Positions 1 to 5,731 of a stretch of 7,115 nucleotides of DNA are shown piece after piece. The notes below the pieces were generated by a model, which saw nothing but the letters and a program-made list of their open reading frames with translations, was not told the DNA's origin and searched no databases. Source of the stretch: Hyphomicrobiales bacterium. GTDB lineage: Bacteria > Pseudomonadota > Alphaproteobacteria > Rhizobiales > Devosiaceae. Positions within the stretch are counted from its first letter, which is position 1. Every line of letters begins with the position of its first letter. The stretch is from NCBI GenBank assembly GCA_027082895.1, contig JALWTJ010000185.1, positions 1 to 7,115 of the forward strand, given 5' to 3'. Both the position numbers and the translations under genes were made by a program.

Positions 1-99
1 CCCCGTGGCCATCCCCACCTTCAGGGCCAGTTCCGGGGTCAGCTTGCGCCCGTTGGCCAGACCGCGAATACCATCCGTTCCAAAATATTTCCGTCCCAT
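1..99 (-). CDS. glmM: Phosphoglucosamine mutase GlmM, N-terminal fragment (cut by window edge)
   Basis: GlmM converts glucosamine-6-phosphate to glucosamine-1-phosphate in the cytoplasm, feeding UDP-GlcNAc synthesis for peptidoglycan and LPS. Only the first 33 codons are present. They begin MGRKYFGTDGIRG, the hallmark N-terminus of GlmM in the phosphohexomutase family, and continue NGRKLTPELALKVGMATG to the window edge. The catalytic phosphoserine loop lies outside the window. I chose the ATG at 99 because it matches the usual family start and a purine-rich GGGGCAG sits just upstream. An in-frame ATG at 114 would add five residues (MTGQS) but has no convincing Shine-Dalgarno sequence. The gene follows ftsH on the same strand after a 223-bp gap, a common alphaproteobacterial neighbourhood. 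Identity is near certain; only the exact start is open. Confidence 0.93.
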   Translation of the reverse strand, partial: MGRKYFGTDGIRGLANGRKLTPELALKVGMATG

Positions 100-131
100 G
101 CTCTGCCCCGTCATGCCGGTGAAAAAATGTG

Positions 132-137
132 ATTATA
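132..137 (-). promoter_or_regulatory. glmM: Candidate -10 box upstream of glmM
   Basis: On the minus strand this is a perfect TATAAT hexamer, 32 bp upstream of the glmM ATG at 99. The hexamer at the usual distance for a -35 box is poor: TTCGTA at an 18-bp spacer matches only 3 of 6 consensus bases. There is no TG extension of the -10. A transcript from here would have a leader of about 25 nt. A perfect -10 box in this GC-rich stretch is suggestive, and the hairpin after ftsH would leave glmM in need of its own promoter. The call rests on one hexamer and is tentative. Confidence 0.35.
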
Positions 138-261
138 CCCGATAGTGGGCAACAATACGAAGCCCAAACAATGGCAGGATTAAATTTGCGTTTAACATGG
201 ATTTTCCGGCAGATCCGCTTCCGGACGGCACCAGCATCAGAATCCGAAACAGGAAGCCACC

Positions 262-294
262 TGACATGCCCGGGCAGGCGGCCCGGTCATGTCA
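262..294 (-). terminator. Long inverted repeat after ftsH, possible terminator without a strong U-tract
   Basis: The 14-nt arms TGACATGCCCGGGC and GCCCGGTCATGTCA (read on the plus strand) pair with a single mismatch around a 5-nt loop. The repeat lies 29 bp beyond the ftsH stop codon and 163 bp before glmM. The position fits a transcription terminator or an mRNA 3'-end stabiliser for ftsH. The flank that would follow it on the ftsH transcript is GGTGGCTTCCTGTTTCGG, which is not a proper U-tract, so intrinsic termination would be weak. The opposite flank has no T-run either. A protein-binding palindrome is the main alternative. Confidence 0.4.
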
Positions 295-322
295 AGGATC
301 GTCAAGAGATCACGGTGCCCTG

Positions 323-2254
323 TCAGCCGTCCGTTTGCGGCTTCATGTCTTCGGCAGGTCCGGGACGCGGTTTCTTCTTGGCGGCGCCGGCAACCGGAAC
401 CCCGGGCTTCTTCGGCGCCTCCGAATCATCATCGCTGGGACGGACCGGCGGCTGGCCTTCCATCAGCCCCCGGATTTCATCCCCGCTCAGGGTTTCATAT
501 TCCAGCAACCCCTGTGCAATGGCATGCAGGTCATCGATATTTTCACGAATGACCGTCTGCGCCTTGTCGTATCCCTCTTCCACGAACCGCTTGATCTCCG
601 CATCGACCAGCTTTTGCGTATCATCAGAAACATGGGTGCCCGACTGCCCCATGGAGCGGCCAAGGAATACCTCTTCCTGATTGTCCCCGTAGAGCAGGGG
701 GCCCAGCTTGTCGGACATGCCGAACTGGGTCGCCATCGCCTTGGCGAGATTGGTCGCCATCTTGATGTCGGCCGAAGCCCCGGAAGTCACCTTTTCGTAG
801 CCGAAGATTTCCTCCTCGGCCACCCGGCCGCCCATGGCCACCGCCAGGTCGGCTTCACACTTCTGCCGGGTCAGGGACACCTGATCCTTTTCCGGCAGAC
901 GCATCACCATGCCCAGGGCACGCCCGCGCGGCACGATGGTCGCCTTGTGAATGGGGTCGCTGCCCTTCACCTTCAGGGCCAGCAATGCATGCCCCGCCTC
1001 GTGATAGGCGGTCAGCTTCTTTTCTTCCTCGCTCAGGGCCAGCGTGCGCCGCTCCGCCCCCATCATCAGCTTGTCCTTGGCATCCTCGAATTCGGCCATG
1101 GTGACAAAGCGCTTGTTGCGCCGGGCCGCCAGCAGGGCCGCCTCGTTGACCAGGTTCATCAGATCGGCCCCCGAAAAGCCCGGCGTCCCCCGCGCCACCA
1201 CCTTCAGGTTGACATCCGGGGCCAGGGGGACCTTGCGCACATGCACCTTCAGGATCTTTTCACGTCCCATCACATCCGGATTGGACACCACCACCTGCCG
1301 GTCGAACCGGCCCGGACGCAGCAGGGCCGGATCAAGAACATCCGGCCGGTTGGTCGCCGCAATCACGATGATGCTTTCATTGGCTTCGAAACCGTCCATT
1401 TCCACCAGCAGCTGGTTCAGGGTCTGCTCCCGTTCGTCATTGCCACCCCCGAGACCGGCCCCGCGATGGCGGCCCACCGCGTCGATCTCGTCAATGAAAA
1501 TGATGCACGGAGCATTCTTCTTGGCCTGCTCGAACATGTCGCGCACCCGGCTGGCACCGACCCCGACGAACATTTCCACGAAATCGGAACCGGAAATGGA
1601 ATAGAACGGCACCGCCGCCTCCCCGGCCACGGAACGGGCCAGCAAGGTCTTGCCGGTGCCCGGAGGGCCCACCAGCAGCACGCCGCGCGGAATGCGCCCG
1701 CCCAGCCGCTGAAACTTTCCCGGATCCCGCAGATATTCGACGATTTCTTCCAGATCCTGCTTGGCCTCATCCACCCCGGCAACATCCTCGAACGTGATCT
1801 TGCCCTGTGCCTCGGTCATCATCTTGGCCTTGGACTTGCCAAATCCCATGGCGCCGCCCCGGCCACCGCCCTGCATCTGGCGGATGAAGAAGAACCACAC
1901 GCCAATGATCACCAGGAAAGGCAGCCACGAGGAAAGAAGAATGGACCAGAACGGACTGTTGTCCGGCTCCGAAGCGGAAATCTGCACCCCATTGGCTTCA
2001 AGACGGCTCACAATGTCCGTTCCCGGCGGCAGGGTGGTCTCGAACTTGGTCCCGTCCCGCATCAGGCCCATGACCTTGTTGTCGACAATGTTGACCCGGG
2101 ACACCAGCCCTGCATCCACGTCCTGGATAAACTGGGAATAGCTGTGCTCGCCGACCGAAATGGAACGGGAGGACGCCTGAAAGACCTGAAACAGGCCCAT
2201 AAGCATGAAAAGGATCACCAGCCAGATGGCAAAGTTGCGGAAGTTTCCGTTCAT
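323..2254 (-). CDS. ftsH: ATP-dependent zinc metalloprotease FtsH
   Basis: FtsH is a hexameric inner-membrane AAA+ protease that extracts and degrades damaged membrane proteins and short-lived regulators. The 643-aa product is the usual family length. Transmembrane helices lie at about residues 5-26 and 103-124, flanking a periplasmic domain. The AAA+ module shows Walker A GPPGTGKT (196-203), the pore motif MFVG (228-231), Walker B IIFIDEIDA (251-259) and arginine fingers R313 and R316 in the LLRPGRFD segment. The protease domain has the zinc motif HEAGH (418-422) and the probable third ligand D496 in SGASADIK. The last 40 residues form a Lys/Pro/Asp-rich tail. All catalytic residues are intact. 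I chose the ATG at 2254 because it places TM1 at the N-terminus and has an AGGA at good spacing. The 52-codon upstream extension would cover the leader and promoter. The gene probably has its own promoter at 2331-2360. Confidence 0.97.
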   Translation of the reverse strand: MNGNFRNFAIWLVILFMLMGLFQVFQASSRSISVGEHSYSQFIQDVDAGLVSRVNIVDNKVMGLMRDGTKFETTLPPGTDIVSRLEANGVQISASEPDNSPFWSILLSSWLPFLVIIGVWFFFIRQMQGGGRGGAMGFGKSKAKMMTEAQGKITFEDVAGVDEAKQDLEEIVEYLRDPGKFQRLGGRIPRGVLLVGPPGTGKTLLARSVAGEAAVPFYSISGSDFVEMFVGVGASRVRDMFEQAKKNAPCIIFIDEIDAVGRHRGAGLGGGNDEREQTLNQLLVEMDGFEANESIIVIAATNRPDVLDPALLRPGRFDRQVVVSNPDVMGREKILKVHVRKVPLAPDVNLKVVARGTPGFSGADLMNLVNEAALLAARRNKRFVTMAEFEDAKDKLMMGAERRTLALSEEEKKLTAYHEAGHALLALKVKGSDPIHKATIVPRGRALGMVMRLPEKDQVSLTRQKCEADLAVAMGGRVAEEEIFGYEKVTSGASADIKMATNLAKAMATQFGMSDKLGPLLYGDNQEEVFLGRSMGQSGTHVSDDTQKLVDAEIKRFVEEGYDKAQTVIRENIDDLHAIAQGLLEYETLSGDEIRGLMEGQPPVRPSDDDSEAPKKPGVPVAGAAKKKPRPGPAEDMKPQTDG

Positions 2255-2294
2255 TTCATCGGTTCCTGAAGATTTCCTGCCCGGCAAGTGCGGC

Positions 2295-2330
2295 CGGGAA
2301 TGCGTTGCGCTGCGGGAATGCACTGCGCTG
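2295..2330. repeat. Two tandem copies of an 18-bp element in the ftsH upstream region
   Basis: The units CGGGAATGCGTTGCGCTG (2295-2312) and CGGGAATGCACTGCGCTG (2313-2330) are exactly adjacent and differ at only two neighbouring bases. They lie 41-76 bp upstream of the ftsH ATG, immediately downstream of the predicted -10 box. The predicted transcription start falls in the copy nearest the promoter, so most of the array would be transcribed into the leader. It could be a binding site, a leader structure, or a chance slippage duplication. The sequence alone does not decide. Confidence 0.75.
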
Positions 2331-2360
2331 AATGTATGTCGCCCGCCACAGGGATACAAG
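2331..2360 (-). promoter_or_regulatory. ftsH: Candidate ftsH promoter, heat-shock-like or housekeeping-like
   Basis: On the minus strand, TTGTAT (2359-2354) is followed after 17 bp by TACATT (2336-2331), with 3 of 6 and 4 of 6 matches to the sigma-70 hexamers. The same region reads CTTG, 18 bp, CATACATT. This partly matches the form I recall for RpoH promoters in alphaproteobacteria (CTTG and a CYTATNT-type -10). RpoH control of ftsH is well established in other proteobacteria, so that reading is attractive but unproven. The predicted start near 2324 gives a leader of about 70 nt. Confidence 0.45.
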
Positions 2361-2422
2361 GGCGGTCTGAAGGTGAAGTTAAGCCGAAGCCCCGCCCGTA
2401 TATGATGCACAAAACGGCCAGA

Positions 2423-3742
2423 TCATGGCGCCCATTGACCACAGGCCTCTCCCCGTGCAACCGGTGCAAAACGGCATTCCAGCCCCACGCGCAGAACATG
2501 TCCGCCAATACCGACCAATTTCCCCTCCCCATCCAGCAGCCGCGGAACCCGCTTCAACGCCCCCATGGGGGCAGCAAAACCCTCCCCGGCCAACCGTTCA
2601 AAAAGACACCGGGACACCGGGTAGTCCGGGGAAATGACGATCCTTTCCTGTCCCCGGTTGCGAACAGCAAACCGTTGATCCCAAAGCATTTCTCCCGGCC
2701 CCTCCAGTACAGTTTCCGGTGGCTCCCGCCGCCCCGGTTCCGCATGAACCAAAAGACAGCCCCGGTAAAACAGTACCTGTGCCCCCCCGGCCGTGCGTGC
2801 AAATTTTCCGTCACCCCCACGAGCCATGATGGCCTCCACCAGCCGCTCCAGCCCCGAAAGGGAAATCCGGGACTGCCCGCCGGTAACCCGAACCAGCATG
2901 CGCCCCAGAATCCGGATCTGCATCTCGGCGGGCAGCCGCAAAAAGGCCGGCAGGGCCACACGGGCCACGCCAAAGTGATCGAGCGTGACAATTTGCGCAA
3001 ACAGTTCACCGCTGTAAAATTCCAGCGCGTCGCGCACCCGCCCCATACGGTAGCCGAAACGCCCCAGACGCTCCCCGTCCAGACCCATCGGCGCCAGTTC
3101 GTCCAGTTTGGAACGCCAGCGCACCCGTTCAAAGGCCCGGTCCGCATTGGATGGATCGGCCACACCAACAAGACCGGCCGCCGCCACCCGCTCCCTCAGC
3201 TGCGCCGGGTCCACGTTCAGCAAGGGGCGGAAGATGCGCGTCCCCGCCACCTCGGACCATCGCCCCATGCCGCAAAGCCCATCCGGGCCGCTGCCATGGG
3301 CCAGCCGCATCAGCAGCGTTTCCGCCTGGTCCTGCCGGTGATGGGCCACCAGCAGCACCCCGATTCCATGTTTTTCCATGGCCCGCCCCATGAGCCGGTA
3401 ACGGGCGGCCCGCGCCGCGGCCTGGATACCGGACACCGGCTTGTCCCCCTCCCAGACAAGAGTCTGGTGCTGAAACCCCAAGCGCCGGGCAATGGCCGCC
3501 ACCCATGCACATTCGTCCGCGGCTTCCGCCCGCAACCCATGATCCACACTGAACACATGGATTTCCGGCCCCCGCCCCAATTGCCGGCACCAGTCATGCA
3601 CGAGCAGCATCAGGCCAAGAGAATCATTTCCTCCAGATACGCCAAGAGCCAGTTTTTCCTCGGCCGCAACCGGTGCCAGCAGGGCTGCGATCTCCGCCGG
3701 ATCAAGCATCGCACCGGACGCCTCCGTTACCCCGTTCAGCAT
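2423..3742 (-). CDS. tilS: tRNA(Ile)-lysidine synthetase TilS
   Basis: TilS uses ATP and lysine to convert the wobble C34 of tRNA-Ile2 (CAU anticodon) to lysidine, so that the tRNA reads AUA as isoleucine. The product is 439 aa from the longest start. The N-terminal PP-loop ATPase shows SGGNDS (36-41), VDHGLR (66-71), AHHRQDQAET (133-142) and GSGPDGL (150-156). The DPSN motif (196-199) precedes an Arg-rich segment typical of the family. The remaining residues form the less conserved tRNA-binding half. The ATG at 3742 overlaps the cpoB stop as ATGCTGA but lacks a clear Shine-Dalgarno sequence, which suggests translational coupling. The ATG at 3709 (428 aa) has GGAGG 11 nt upstream and may be the real start. 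Function is confident; the start is not. Confidence 0.93.
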   Translation of the reverse strand: MLNGVTEASGAMLDPAEIAALLAPVAAEEKLALGVSGGNDSLGLMLLVHDWCRQLGRGPEIHVFSVDHGLRAEAADECAWVAAIARRLGFQHQTLVWEGDKPVSGIQAAARAARYRLMGRAMEKHGIGVLLVAHHRQDQAETLLMRLAHGSGPDGLCGMGRWSEVAGTRIFRPLLNVDPAQLRERVAAAGLVGVADPSNADRAFERVRWRSKLDELAPMGLDGERLGRFGYRMGRVRDALEFYSGELFAQIVTLDHFGVARVALPAFLRLPAEMQIRILGRMLVRVTGGQSRISLSGLERLVEAIMARGGDGKFARTAGGAQVLFYRGCLLVHAEPGRREPPETVLEGPGEMLWDQRFAVRNRGQERIVISPDYPVSRCLFERLAGEGFAAPMGALKRVPRLLDGEGKLVGIGGHVLRVGLECRFAPVARGEACGQWAP

Positions 3743-4890
3743 TTGGCACGCGCCATTTCGCTGGCCAGACGTTGCCGGAACGCCGGCTGCACCGAAGGAA
3801 AACGGCGCAACACCTCGCCAAAGGTGCGGCAGGCAACTTCCTTCTCCCCGGCCCCGTCAAGGGCAATGGCAAGCTTGAGCAGCAGATCGGGGGCCCGCAG
3901 CGATTTGGGATAATTTTCAAATCCGTCGAACAGAACCTGCGCCGCTTCGTCGTACCGGTGCTGCTGCAACAGGGATTCCCCGAGCCAGTTTGCCGCATCC
4001 GGCGCATGCAGATCATCCGGAAACAGGGAAATGAATTGCCGGAATTGCGACTCGGCAAATTCATAGTCCCCACGCACGATGGCATCATAACCGGCGCTGT
4101 ACTGGGCGTCCGCATCCCCCTGGCTCACCAGTGCTCCGGGATCAAAATCAAGACCCGGCACATCTCCCCCACCCAGCACGTCTCCCCCATCACTGGCCGG
4201 ATCAAAGGTGCCGATACCATCCCCGCCCAGAACGATACCCTCCTCCCCGGCAAAATCCGGCCCGTCCCCTTCCGTGGCCGACCCGTCCGGCAATCCCGTC
4301 TCTGCCCGCGCAGCATCACCGGAAGCCTGCCCGGAAGAAACAAGCACCCCCGATCCGGAAAGGTCCAGAGGCAGATGGGAGCCGGTTTCCTGGTCCTGCG
4401 GCAGCTCCCCGACAGGCCTATCGCCGCCGGATTGAGCTGCCGCCTCAGTTTTTCCCGAGCCACCGCCTTCCAGTTGCTTGAAACGGAAATCGGTATCTTC
4501 CTGCAACCTTTCGATCAGGGTCTGGAACTGGGTCATCTGGAATTGCAGGCCCTCCACCTGCCCCACCAGAACACGCATCTGCTCTTCAAGCTGACCCAGC
4601 CGCACATTGAGCGATGCCACATCACGGCTCTGGGCCACCCGAAGCGGGGCCTGCTCCCCGATATTGAGCGGCGGTACGGGCTGACTGCCCGAAAATGCGC
4701 TGATGGCGCGCAAGGACTGGCTGATGGTACCGGCCTGAAACTCAAGCATGTCCATACGCGCGGAAATATCGCCCAACGCAGAAGACGCATTGCCCCCCGC
4801 CGATACGAAGGCAGGCACAACGGTGCCCGCCATGAGAACGGCCAGAAACAGCCAAGGCCGTTTCCGCCTTCCATGTTGAATATGTTCCAC
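3736..4890 (-). CDS. cpoB: Cell division coordinator CpoB (YbgF), Tol-Pal associated TPR protein
   Basis: CpoB is a periplasmic protein encoded with tol-pal. In E. coli it links Tol-driven outer-membrane constriction to peptidoglycan synthesis. The 384-aa product has a Sec-type signal peptide: basic HGRRKRPW, a hydrophobic core, and likely cleavage near FVSA|GG at residue 31. A coiled-coil-like segment follows (about 92-141), then a long acidic Gly/Asp/Ser/Pro linker (about 142-260) and C-terminal TPR repeats (about 263-375) starting YSAGYDAIVRGDYEFAESQF. I chose the GTG at 4890 because it has AAGGGGA at suitable spacing and puts the signal peptide at the N-terminus. The ATG at 4977 would add 29 charged residues ahead of it and nearly reach the pal terminator. 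Other species have shorter linkers. Position after pal supports the identity. Confidence 0.9.
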   Translation of the reverse strand: MEHIQHGRRKRPWLFLAVLMAGTVVPAFVSAGGNASSALGDISARMDMLEFQAGTISQSLRAISAFSGSQPVPPLNIGEQAPLRVAQSRDVASLNVRLGQLEEQMRVLVGQVEGLQFQMTQFQTLIERLQEDTDFRFKQLEGGGSGKTEAAAQSGGDRPVGELPQDQETGSHLPLDLSGSGVLVSSGQASGDAARAETGLPDGSATEGDGPDFAGEEGIVLGGDGIGTFDPASDGGDVLGGGDVPGLDFDPGALVSQGDADAQYSAGYDAIVRGDYEFAESQFRQFISLFPDDLHAPDAANWLGESLLQQHRYDEAAQVLFDGFENYPKSLRAPDLLLKLAIALDGAGEKEVACRTFGEVLRRFPSVQPAFRQRLASEMARAKC

Positions 4891-4939
4891 TCTTGGTGTT
4901 CCCCTTGCTGATGAAAATTGCCCGGGATCCGCTCGTTCA

Positions 4940-4956
4940 CGCAGCCACCGGCTGCG
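4940..4956. repeat. Small perfect hairpin in the pal-cpoB gap
   Basis: CGCAGCC, a 3-nt loop and GGCTGCG form a perfect 7-bp stem. It lies 49 bp upstream of the cpoB GTG, inside the leader of any transcript starting just after the pal terminator. No T-run follows it on the minus strand, so it is not an obvious terminator. A leader structure is possible, but so is chance. Confidence 0.5.
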
Positions 4957-5003
4957 ATCGGTCCTTTTCAGGCACACATTCCGTCATAGCGGGAAAGTTT
5001 GAC

Positions 5004-5041
5004 AAAAAAAAGCGTCGGGGGCGTTACGCAACCCCCGACGC
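5004..5041 (-). terminator. Rho-independent terminator after pal
   Basis: On the minus strand GCGTCGGGGG (5041-5032) pairs perfectly with CCCCCGACGC (5021-5012) across a 10-nt loop. Eight consecutive Ts (5011-5004) follow directly. This is a textbook intrinsic terminator, 46 bp beyond the pal stop. It should end most transcripts from tolB-pal, so cpoB would depend on read-through or its own promoter. A TTGTCA, a 5 of 6 match to the -35 consensus, overlaps the end of the T-tract at 5005-5000. I see no good -10 at the right distance. Confidence 0.92.
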
Positions 5042-5087
5042 CCATCGCCTCCAGAATTCAAGCGATGGATTTTCCTGTGTGGCGGAG

Positions 5088-5558
5088 CTAGTTCAGCACC
5101 GTGACCGCCCGCCGGTTCTGGGACCAGCACGAGATATCATTGCATATGGCCACCGGCCGCTCCTTGCCAAACGACTTCGACGTGATGCGGTTGGCGCTGA
5201 CCCCGCGGCTGATCAGGAAGTTGACCACCGCCGCGGCCCGTCGTGCGCCAAGGGCAATATTGTATTCACGCGTTCCGCGCTCATCCGCATGCCCCTCGAT
5301 CACGACCCGATACTGGCGGTACTTGTTGAGCCAGGCGGCCTGCTGGGCAAGCGTTGTCTGGCTGGCATTAGTCAGAACCGATGAATCCGTATCGAAAAAC
5401 ACCCGATCCCCCACCGTTACCAGAAATTCCTGCTGGCTGCCCGGTGTGGCATCTCCCCCCGCCCCCGAGGGCGTGCGTGCGCAGGCGGCAACACCCACGA
5501 CAAGGACGAGCATCAATAGTATGCGCAGTTGCGAAAAAGCCGGTGCGATGAATCGCAT
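5088..5558 (-). CDS. pal: Peptidoglycan-associated lipoprotein Pal
   Basis: Pal is an outer-membrane lipoprotein whose OmpA-like domain binds the meso-diaminopimelate of peptidoglycan and interacts with TolB. The 156-aa product begins with a lipoprotein signal peptide ending in the lipobox VAAC, with the acylated cysteine at 26. The OmpA_C domain spans roughly 48-156. It holds GHADERGTREYN (89-100) and LGARR (103-107); D92 and R107 are the expected ligand-binding residues. The end shows CNDISCWSQNRRAV (139-152), with a cysteine pair often seen in alphaproteobacterial Pal. I chose the ATG at 5558 because it has CAGGAGT eight bases upstream and starts the signal peptide correctly. The ATG at 5594 would add twelve unlikely residues. 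The gene is intact, sits 173 bp after tolB and ends at a strong terminator. Confidence 0.97.
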   Translation of the reverse strand: MRFIAPAFSQLRILLMLVLVVGVAACARTPSGAGGDATPGSQQEFLVTVGDRVFFDTDSSVLTNASQTTLAQQAAWLNKYRQYRVVIEGHADERGTREYNIALGARRAAAVVNFLISRGVSANRITSKSFGKERPVAICNDISCWSQNRRAVTVLN

Positions 5559-5603
5559 TCCGTTTACTCCTGATTGAACAATTCTGCCCGCCATACTAGC
5601 CCC

Positions 5604-5632
5604 GTTTACCTTAAAGTGTGGTGTCTTTACAA
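5604..5632 (-). promoter_or_regulatory. pal: Weak candidate promoter upstream of pal
   Basis: On the minus strand TTAACT, a 17-bp spacer and TTTAAG give 4 of 6 matches to each sigma-70 hexamer, within the 173-bp tolB-pal gap. The T-rich plus-strand tract at about 5676-5698 (A-tracts on the minus strand) lies upstream and might bend DNA. No terminator with a T-run follows tolB, so pal may also be read through from tolB. Support is weak. Confidence 0.25.
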
Positions 5633-5731
5633 AGTTAATCGAACCCTAATCGGGCCAAATTGGGGCCGCGAATCTTTTTCCGGATTTTTTTATTTTTGCT
5701 GGGGAAAACGGTCTCCGCCAGAAACGAAACA

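Noticed and set aside
205..225. A short inverted repeat TCCGG...CCGGA in the ftsH-glmM gap
   Set aside because: Five-base arms of GC-rich sequence around an 11-nt loop are expected by chance here.
197..2269. A 690-codon open frame on the plus strand opposite ftsH
   Set aside because: It is antisense to a fully conserved ftsH and rich in His, Arg, Pro and Gln, as expected for a shadow frame in GC-rich DNA. It shows no recognisable domain.
2348..2405. GGGCGG and CCGCCC arms between tilS and ftsH as a tilS terminator
   Set aside because: The arms are only 6 bp, the loop is about 26 nt, and no T-run follows, so it is not a credible terminator.
2255..2410. A 52-residue N-terminal extension of FtsH from an ATG at 2410
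   Set aside because: It would put an Arg/His/Pro-rich segment before TM1 and cover the promoter and tandem repeat. Family members start at MNGNFRN-like sequence.
2288..3913. A 541-codon plus-strand frame across tilS and its flanks
   Set aside because: It covers tilS antisense and both intergenic borders, and its Pro/Arg/His-rich composition marks it as a shadow.
3673..4911. A 412-codon plus-strand frame opposite cpoB
   Set aside because: It mirrors cpoB and has no family motifs; the cpoB strand has a signal peptide, coiled coil and TPRs.
4891..4977. A 29-residue N-terminal extension of CpoB from the ATG at 4977
   Set aside because: It would place a charged, non-signal segment before the signal peptide, and it covers the hairpin. 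The GTG at 4890 has a better ribosome-binding site.
5559..5594. A 12-residue N-terminal extension of Pal from the ATG at 5594
   Set aside because: The ATG at 5558 has a strong CAGGAGT and begins a typical lipoprotein signal peptide.
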